DNA of 47,068 bases, from assembly GCF_020860125.1 (NCBI RefSeq), contig NZ_JAJBUX010000076.1, positions 1-47,068 of the forward strand. The letters are read 5' to 3'. The position numbers and the translations under genes are program-made. The notes under the pieces are model-generated. The model was not told the origin of the DNA. It saw only the letters and a program-made list of their open reading frames with translations, and searched no databases. The DNA comes from Cloacibacillus sp. (GTDB lineage: Bacteria > Synergistota > Synergistia > Synergistales > Synergistaceae). This document shows, piece by piece, positions 41,989 to 47,068 of the stretch. Position 1 is the stretch's first letter, and every line of letters starts with the position of its first letter.

Positions 41989-42756
41989 ATGTCCTTTTAC
42001 TATATATTTCAAAACGGTAAAATAATCCTCAAAGAAGACGGCGCCATACCGGAGGCGGCGGAGATCGACGGACTCAGGCAAAACTTTCTCAACTCCGGAT
42101 ACGTCGACAAAGAGGATAAAGAGGGAGATCATTGGGCGGAGCTTGAAGTAACAGCGGAACTGCCAAAGGGATTTACCGCCGGCGAACGGCGCGGCTGCTG
42201 GACGGCTGTCGGCGAGGAGCAATTCTTCCGTATCGGCAAAGCCTTTCACTACATGGACTGGCAGCGGCTCCACAAATACTGCGGTAAATGCGGCGCGGAG
42301 AACTCCTTCGACCCCGAAGAGGGGGCGATGAAGTGTCCCGCGTGCGGCGAACTCTTCTACCCAGTCATCTCGCCCGCAATCATCGTCTGTGTTGAAAAAG
42401 AGGGAAAGATCCTGCTTGGCCACGGCGTCAACTTTCCCGCAGGGCGCTACAGCGTGCTCGCGGGCTTCGTAGAACCGGGAGAGAGCCTTGAAGAATGCGT
42501 CGCGCGCGAAGTCTACGAGGAATCCAGAATCCGCGTCAAAAACATAAAATACTTCACCAGCCAGCCCTGGCCCTTTCCGCGTTCGCTGATGCTAGGCTTC
42601 ATTGCCGAATGGGAGTCGGGCGACATCTGCCCCGATACCACCGAAGTCACAGACGTCCGCTGGTTCGCCCCCCACGAGATACCGGAATATTACCGCGGTA
42701 TCAGTATCTCCGCAAAACTCATAGAGGATTTTATCAAGAGACATACAAAATACTGA
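41989..42756 (+). CDS. nudC: NAD(+) diphosphatase / mRNA decapping Nudix hydrolase (NudC)
   Basis: A 255-residue Nudix enzyme splitting NADH, and NAD caps of RNA, to NMN and AMP. A zinc ribbon is formed by CGKCG and CPACG (about 97-121). The Nudix box GFVEPGESLEECVAREVYEE (start about 159) carries the metal-binding glutamates, followed by SQPWPFPRS, the signature that marks NudC within the superfamily. It is followed by the cobalamin adenosyltransferase gene 51 bases later, possibly cotranscribed. Confidence 0.95.
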   Translation: MSFYYIFQNGKIILKEDGAIPEAAEIDGLRQNFLNSGYVDKEDKEGDHWAELEVTAELPKGFTAGERRGCWTAVGEEQFFRIGKAFHYMDWQRLHKYCGKCGAENSFDPEEGAMKCPACGELFYPVISPAIIVCVEKEGKILLGHGVNFPAGRYSVLAGFVEPGESLEECVAREVYEESRIRVKNIKYFTSQPWPFPRSLMLGFIAEWESGDICPDTTEVTDVRWFAPHEIPEYYRGISISAKLIEDFIKRHTKY

Positions 42757-42807
42757 TGGCGCGGCCTCCCATCATTGGGAGAATAAGAGAGGAAGGTGTG
42801 TGATAAG

Positions 42808-43335
42808 ATGTTTGGTTCAAAGGGACTCATCGAGATATACACCGGAGACGGCAAGGGCAAGACGACCGCCGCCCTGGGGCTGGCTGTGCGCGCCTGCGGC
42901 CACGGCGCGCGCGTCGCGATCGTACAGTTTATGAAGGGCTGGGCGCGGTATGGCGAGCTCACCGCCGTCAAACACCTGCCGGGAGTGACGCTGATCCACA
43001 CCGGACGCGAAAAATGTATCTTCCGCGGAGACGAAACGAACGAAGACTTCACAGAGGCGGCGCGCGGACTCAAAGAGGCGGAAAAATTCATCACCTCATG
43101 CGAATATGATCTCGTGATATTGGATGAGATCAACGTGGCGATAGACTTCGGGCTTGTTGACGCCGACGACGTGGCGGAGCTGCTTCGCGGCAAACCGGAA
43201 AAGACCGAAATTGTGCTAACGGGGAGAAACGCGCCAAAATCGCTGCTTGACATGGCCGATCTTGTCAGCGAAATGAAAGAGATCAAACACCCCTACCGCC
43301 GGGGAATCACCGCGCGCAAAGGCATCGAATATTAA
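42808..43335 (+). CDS. Cob(I)alamin/corrinoid adenosyltransferase (CobA/BtuR type)
   Basis: A 175-residue ATP:corrinoid adenosyltransferase that attaches the 5-deoxyadenosyl group to cobalamin or cobyrinic acid. It has the family P-loop GDGKGKTTAALG (about 14-25), IVQFMKGW, and VILDEINVAIDFGLV. I used ATG 42808 with AGGAAGG upstream; an in-frame GTG at 42796 overlaps that site. It implies adenosylcobalamin-dependent enzymes in the cell, for example mutases. No corrinoid synthesis genes are adjacent. Confidence 0.94.
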   Translation: MFGSKGLIEIYTGDGKGKTTAALGLAVRACGHGARVAIVQFMKGWARYGELTAVKHLPGVTLIHTGREKCIFRGDETNEDFTEAARGLKEAEKFITSCEYDLVILDEINVAIDFGLVDADDVAELLRGKPEKTEIVLTGRNAPKSLLDMADLVSEMKEIKHPYRRGITARKGIEY

Positions 43336-43353
43336 AAAACGCTGATTTTAAAC

Positions 43354-43382
43354 TTGACAAAATTAGAGAAAAGCTTTAAACT
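43354..43382 (+). promoter_or_regulatory. Promoter of the rubrerythrin gene
   Basis: TTGACA (43354-43359), a 17-base spacer, TAAACT (43377-43382). AT-rich flanks contain TTTAAA half-sites, but I could not define a PerR box. Confidence 0.7.
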
Positions 43383-43464
43383 AAAATTGTTTTAAATAAC
43401 TGGATTGATTTTAGAAATAACACTAAAAGAAAAGGCATAAAAATTTCAAGGAGGAAATCAGATC

Positions 43465-43953
43465 ATGTCAACAACACAGGAAAATTTCGCAACCGCATTC
43501 GCAGGAGAATCACAGGCCAACCGTAAGTACCTCATGTTCGCCGAACAGGCGGAGAAAGACGGATTCGCCGGCGTAGCCAAGCTCTTCCGCGCCACCGCGG
43601 CGGCAGAGACCATCCACGCCTTCGCCGAGTTCAGAGCCAAGGGCGGAGTCGGCACCACAGCGGATAACCTCCAGGCAGGTATCGACGGAGAGACCTACGA
43701 ATTCTCAGAGATGTACCCCCCGATGATCGAACAGGCAAAGGCCGAAGGCAACACAGAGGCCGCCCGTATCTTCCACTATGCTAACGAGGCCGAGAAGGTA
43801 CACGCTAAACTCTACAAAGAGGCGCTATCCGATATAAGCAACACCGACGCCGACTATTACCTCTGCCCCATCTGCGGATTCATCCACAAGGGCGAGACCA
43901 GCAGCCCCTGTCCCATCTGCGGCGCGAAACCCTCGATTTTCAAGAAGTTCTAG
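43465..43953 (+). CDS. rbr: Rubrerythrin
   Basis: A 162-residue peroxide-scavenging iron protein of anaerobes. The N-terminal ferritin-like four-helix part has the diiron ligands (ESQANRKYL, AAAETIHAFAEF, ANEAEKVHAKLY). The C-terminal rubredoxin-type FeS4 site is formed by CPICG and CPICGAKP. AAGGAGGA precedes the ATG, and a strong promoter lies about 80 bases upstream. It reduces hydrogen peroxide with electrons from NAD(P)H through rubredoxin. Full length. Confidence 0.97.
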   Translation: MSTTQENFATAFAGESQANRKYLMFAEQAEKDGFAGVAKLFRATAAAETIHAFAEFRAKGGVGTTADNLQAGIDGETYEFSEMYPPMIEQAKAEGNTEAARIFHYANEAEKVHAKLYKEALSDISNTDADYYLCPICGFIHKGETSSPCPICGAKPSIFKKF

Positions 43954-44010
43954 CAAAAGGAGACCGGTAAAATACAGATACAATCTGACGCCGGATAAAT
44001 AAGCAAACAA

Positions 44011-44040
44011 GCGGGGCGGGAATTTCGATTCCCGCCCCGC
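44011..44040. terminator. Terminator between rubrerythrin and umuC
   Basis: A perfect 13-bp stem (44011-44023 with 44028-44040, arm GCGGGGCGGGAAT) closed by a TTCG tetraloop. It sits between convergent genes, and the minus strand has the better T-rich tail. Confidence 0.85.
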
Positions 44041-44117
44041 TGTCTGTCAATCCTCCGAAATCCCGCCCGCCGTGCCCACGGTCTTGACCGCGTCAATATA
44101 AACAGCCGTTTCCGCGA

Positions 44118-45443
44118 TCAAAAATTCACCTTGCGCGCCGGGCCGATTGGCAGTGCCGGACGTTCCCTATACTCACCGGCGGCGCTGTGCCCACGCTGAG
44201 GATACCACTTGGACGGCCTCTTAGGAGCACCGAAATTATCGGCTGAGCCGATGACGAGGCGTCCGAATTCGCGATTCAGGGAGTCGGTCACGGTGGCCGC
44301 CTGCATGAACCGCCCCTCCCGTGTCTCCGAGCACCCCTCCTCGTCAAACAGCTGCCTCTGGACCCCGCAGCTCACGTCGGTGAAGTCATAGAGAATCACT
44401 CCCGCTTTTTTATAGGCGCAGCCCTCCCGATATATACCGGCGAGCATCTCACGAGCCGCCGATAAAAAATCGCAGTCCAGCGAACGCGGAGATGAAAAAG
44501 AGCGCTCATCTTCGCGCGCATAAAAATTTTCCTCGCGGAAACGGCTCGTCGTTATAAATATTCCCATACGTGATGCGCGCTGTTTTGCCTCGCGCAGCTG
44601 CCGCGCTGCGCAAAGAGTGAAATATGAGACAGCCTCCAGCAGCTCGTCATAGGAAAAAACCGCGTCGCCAAAAGAGCGGGAGACCTGGATGGACTTTGGC
44701 GCGCGCCGTCCTCCCGAAAGAAGATGCACCGGATAGCCGCGCAGCTCCCAGGCCGTATAGAGGGCGTTCACCGAAAAAGACCTTTTAAGAAACAGGTCAT
44801 CCGCCGCTGCGAAATCGGCGGCATTCAAAATACGGTGATAAAGATTAAGGCGTTTAGCCATACGCCTGCCGACACCCCAGATATCGCCGACCTCAAACTG
44901 CGCCATCCACTCGGGATCGGAATATAGCTCCCGTTTAAGCCAGAATACCCCGCCGTCAGTATGCTTGGCACAGTGAGAGGCCAGCTTTGCCAGCGTTTTG
45001 GTAGAAGAGATACCCACCGAGACAGGTATTGAACAATGCCTCAATATATCCGCCCGTAGCTCCCGGCAATAGGCCACGGGGTCCTTTACGGAAGATATCG
45101 CAAGATTTATAAACGCCTCGTCTATCGAATAGACCTCCGTCACATCGCTGAATCTCGCAAGACGCGACATCACCTCGGAGGAAATTTTATTATAAAGCGA
45201 AAGGCGGCCGCTGAGCACCACGACGCCGGCGCGCTCCAGCAATCCCCTGACCTTGAAATACGGCTCGCCCATCGGCACCCCCATAGCCTTCACCTCATTG
45301 GAACGAGCCACTATACAGCCGTCGTTGCCGCTCAGAACGACAACAGGGCGCGATACAAGCGACGGGTCTTCCCTCCGCTCACAGGAGACAAAAAAATTAT
45401 TACAGTCACATAACCCGACTGAACGCGAAGCAGATACACACAC
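44118..45443 (-). CDS. umuC: Y-family DNA polymerase, UmuC type
   Basis: A 441-residue translesion polymerase. The first catalytic motif is CDCNNFFVSCER, the second is VYSIDEAFI with the paired acidic residues, and SVGISSTKTLAKLASH and GDIWGVGRRMAKRL match the thumb (HhH) region. The little-finger domain follows. Start is GTG 45443, with GGAG 10 bases upstream. No umuD is adjacent, so its accessory subunit, if any, is encoded elsewhere. It has its own promoter; no SOS box was recognised there. Confidence 0.94.
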   Translation of the reverse strand: MCVSASRSVGLCDCNNFFVSCERREDPSLVSRPVVVLSGNDGCIVARSNEVKAMGVPMGEPYFKVRGLLERAGVVVLSGRLSLYNKISSEVMSRLARFSDVTEVYSIDEAFINLAISSVKDPVAYCRELRADILRHCSIPVSVGISSTKTLAKLASHCAKHTDGGVFWLKRELYSDPEWMAQFEVGDIWGVGRRMAKRLNLYHRILNAADFAAADDLFLKRSFSVNALYTAWELRGYPVHLLSGGRRAPKSIQVSRSFGDAVFSYDELLEAVSYFTLCAARQLREAKQRASRMGIFITTSRFREENFYAREDERSFSSPRSLDCDFLSAAREMLAGIYREGCAYKKAGVILYDFTDVSCGVQRQLFDEEGCSETREGRFMQAATVTDSLNREFGRLVIGSADNFGAPKRPSKWYPQRGHSAAGEYRERPALPIGPARKVNF

Positions 45444-45478
45444 GTAACATCAGCTCCTTATATAAAACTTAACAATAT

Positions 45479-45507
45479 ACTATATTTTGCAACGAATTAA
45501 ATGTCAA
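45479..45507 (-). promoter_or_regulatory. Promoter of umuC
   Basis: On the minus strand TTGACA (45502-45507), a 17-base spacer, TATAGT (45479-45484), about 35 bases before the start codon. Confidence 0.75.
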
Positions 45508-45570
45508 CCATATGTAAACTATAACATCAAAAACATCTCACTTCTTTTCACACAATATTGTAAAAAGGGC

Positions 45571-45599
45571 TTGTCAAAGCAGGTTTTATGGAATAGTAT
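45571..45599 (+). promoter_or_regulatory. Promoter of the nitronate monooxygenase-like gene
   Basis: TTGTCA (45571-45576), a 17-base spacer, TAGTAT (45594-45599). An inverted pair ATGGAAT (45588-45594) / ATTCCAT (45607-45613) brackets the -10 box. Confidence 0.65.
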
Positions 45600-45665
45600 A
45601 TACAGCATTCCATTATTACAAAAATGGATAGAAGTTTTTAAATAAATGTTTGGAAGGAACTTAAA

Positions 45666-46787
45666 ATGACCGACAAAAAAATAAAATTACCTTTATTAAC
45701 AATAGGTAAACATCAGCCCAAATATCCCATCATACAGGGCGGAATGGGTATAATGATCTCCGGTCCAAGACTGGCGAGTGCCGTGGCCGCCGCCGGCTGC
45801 GTCGGAACCATCGCTTCGGTGGGGATATCGGCCTCATCCTCCGACTTTGATCTGAGCACCGGCGCCAAAGTAATCGATGAAAATAACCATAAAATACTGG
45901 CACGCTACATAAAAGAGGCAAAAGAGGCTTCAAACGGCGGCGTCATCGTGGTAAACTGCATGTGCGCACTCAGCGACTACGAACAGCTTGTACGCACCTC
46001 ATGCGAAGCAGGGGCGGACATCATCATCTCCGGCGCCGGACTGCCGCTCAAATTGCCGCTGCTGGCGGAGGGTTACCCCGACACGGCTCTCGTACCGATA
46101 GTTAGCAGCGTGAAGGCCGCGAACCTGATTCTCAACCGCTGGCTCAAGCATTACAACAGGCTCCCGGATGCTTTTGTCGTCGAGACTCCCAATACCGCAG
46201 GCGGACACCTCGGAGCGCGCGACGAGGAACAGGCGCTTAACGATAATCTCTCGCTAAAAGAGGTCGTCCCCGCGTTGGTAAAATATCTGAAGGAGCTCGG
46301 CCACAACATTCCGGTGATATCTGCCGGCGGCATCTGGGACGGGAATGACATGCGCGAAGCCTTCGAGATGGGCGCAAGCGGCGTCCAAATGGGCACACGC
46401 TTCGCCGCCACCGAAGAGGGCGACGCCTCCGACCGCTTCAAGCAGGCCTATATAGAGGCGGAAGAAAAAGACGTCGTCCTAATAAAAAGCCCCTGCGGCC
46501 TTCCGGGACGCGCAATAATGAGCCCCCTCGTCGAGCGATATTTCGCGGGCGCCCTCGAAAAGGTGAGCTGCCGCGCCAACTGCCTTTCGCACTGCATCTG
46601 CCGCCTCCAGCATGAGTCCTTCTGTATCGCGGACGCCCTCGTGTGTGCCTATCAGGGAGACTGGGAAAACGGCCTCTTCTTCTGCGGCAGCAACGTTTCA
46701 CAGGTGAAATCGATCGTTAAGGTAAAAGATTTGATAAAGGAACTCCTCAGAGATTTTAAACTGCCTGAGCTTGAGGCGGCACATTAA
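45666..46787 (+). CDS. Nitronate monooxygenase / FabK-like flavin oxidoreductase
   Basis: A 373-residue FMN TIM-barrel protein of the nitronate monooxygenase/enoyl-ACP reductase II family. Conserved are YPIIQGGMGIMIS at the start, IISGAGLPLKLP, FVVETPNTAGGHLG (catalytic His region), VISAGGIWDGNDMREAFEMGASGVQMGTRF in the phosphate-binding half. Near the C-terminus a cysteine cluster (CRANCLSHCICRL and later FC) is unusual for characterised members and could hold an iron-sulfur centre. GGAAGGA lies before the ATG. It is monocistronic. Whether it oxidises nitronates or reduces enoyl-ACP cannot be decided here. Confidence 0.88.
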   Translation: MTDKKIKLPLLTIGKHQPKYPIIQGGMGIMISGPRLASAVAAAGCVGTIASVGISASSSDFDLSTGAKVIDENNHKILARYIKEAKEASNGGVIVVNCMCALSDYEQLVRTSCEAGADIIISGAGLPLKLPLLAEGYPDTALVPIVSSVKAANLILNRWLKHYNRLPDAFVVETPNTAGGHLGARDEEQALNDNLSLKEVVPALVKYLKELGHNIPVISAGGIWDGNDMREAFEMGASGVQMGTRFAATEEGDASDRFKQAYIEAEEKDVVLIKSPCGLPGRAIMSPLVERYFAGALEKVSCRANCLSHCICRLQHESFCIADALVCAYQGDWENGLFFCGSNVSQVKSIVKVKDLIKELLRDFKLPELEAAH

Positions 46788-46795
46788 AAACAGCG

Positions 46796-46820
46796 GTCCG
46801 GCACTAGCGCCGGACTTTTT
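46796..46820 (+). terminator. Terminator of the nitronate monooxygenase-like gene
   Basis: GTCCGGC (46796-46802) pairs with GCCGGAC (46809-46815), then TTTTT. Confidence 0.88.
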
Positions 46821-46836
46821 CATCCCCGCTCAACAC

Positions 46837-46883
46837 AAAGAAGCAGCCCAAAGAGAAAATTTCTCCTTGAGCTGCTTCTTTTA
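46837..46883. terminator. Second hairpin after the flavin oxidoreductase gene
   Basis: AAAGAAGCAGC (46837-46847) pairs with GCTGCTTCTTT (46871-46881), with a further AGAGAAA/TTTCTCC stem inside. A- and T-rich flanks allow function on either strand. Confidence 0.75.
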
Positions 46884-46946
46884 ACTATACAGAAACGATC
46901 AGAACTCCTGGCACATCACATAACAGCTTCCCATAAAACAAAACAA

Positions 46947-46976
46947 GAGAGGGAAGTCTCACTTGACTTCCCTCTC
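46947..46976 (-). terminator. Terminator of a minus-strand gene beyond the right edge
   Basis: GAGAGGGAAGTC (46947-46958) pairs with GACTTCCCTCTC (46965-46976). Read on the minus strand it is followed by TTGTTTTGTTTT. The last 90 bases show no recognisable coding sequence. Confidence 0.7.
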
Positions 46977-47068
46977 CCGCTTAAATTAATTCCGGCAAGA
47001 CCTACTCTGATACACAAACTAGCCGACTCGCACAAAAGGCAGAACCGGCCTTTTGGCTCCCTGGCCAT

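Noticed and set aside
46977..47068. Minus-strand open frame at the right edge
   Set aside because: Open but without recognisable protein character, and it runs through the terminator hairpin; it may be non-coding.
1..47068. tRNA genes, rRNA, CRISPR repeats, integrases or transposases
   Set aside because: I looked for these on both strands and found no convincing example; tRNA detection by eye is limited.

Overview
This is a 47 kb chromosomal stretch from what looks like an anaerobic, amino-acid- and organic-acid-using Gram-negative bacterium. My best guess is the Synergistota (Cloacibacillus/Synergistes-like). That guess rests on gene content: oligoendopeptidase F, an isoaspartyl dipeptidase, three sets of organic-acid carriers including two TRAP systems, a Mop-type molybdenum aldehyde oxidoreductase, rubrerythrin, nitronate monooxygenase/FabK and cobalamin adenosyltransferase, with GC-rich housekeeping codons. 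It was not tested by a phylogenetic marker. I saw no rRNA, tRNA, CRISPR array, integrase or insertion sequence.

Layout. (1) 0.2-10.4 kb is GC-rich: a GntR/FCD regulator, an L,D-transpeptidase, an aminotransferase-FAH hydrolase pair, the PepF-metallo-beta-lactamase-fold pair, an SGNH esterase, and then a three-gene cassette (7.5-10.4 kb). The cassette encodes a soluble VirD4/TraG-like protein with a broken P-loop, a single-domain ClpB-like AAA+ ATPase, and an unrecognised helical protein. It is the best candidate here for something undescribed. (2) 10.5-34.4 kb is visibly more AT-rich and holds three self-contained catabolic modules, each with its own regulator. The first is LysR-controlled (TAXI-type TRAP transporter, IlvD/Edd dehydratase, 3-hydroxyisobutyrate-type dehydrogenase, class III aminotransferase). 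The second is controlled by an unusual MerR-zinc ribbon-methyltransferase-like fusion (30-residue membrane peptide, sodium/solute symporter, glutamine-amidotransferase-like protein). The third is probably IclR-controlled (DctPQM TRAP transporter, iron alcohol dehydrogenase, PrpF isomerase, Mop aldehyde oxidoreductase, MmgE/PrpD protein). (3) 34.4-47 kb is GC-rich again: enoyl-CoA hydratase/isomerase with IadA, YfcC and CstA carriers, nitroreductase, M48 protease, PpnP, NudC, cobalamin adenosyltransferase, rubrerythrin, UmuC and a nitronate monooxygenase-like flavoprotein.

How the genes work together. The outer parts fit peptide and amino-acid scavenging (PepF, IadA, CstA, YfcC, aminotransferases) plus redox and nucleotide repair. 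The central block reads as three import-and-oxidise cassettes for unidentified small carboxylates or amino acids. Promoters with near-consensus -35/-10 boxes and perfect inverted repeats are visible ahead of several regulators and operons, and most transcription units end in clear hairpins. All family names come from reading motifs and overall sequence character; no database search was run.
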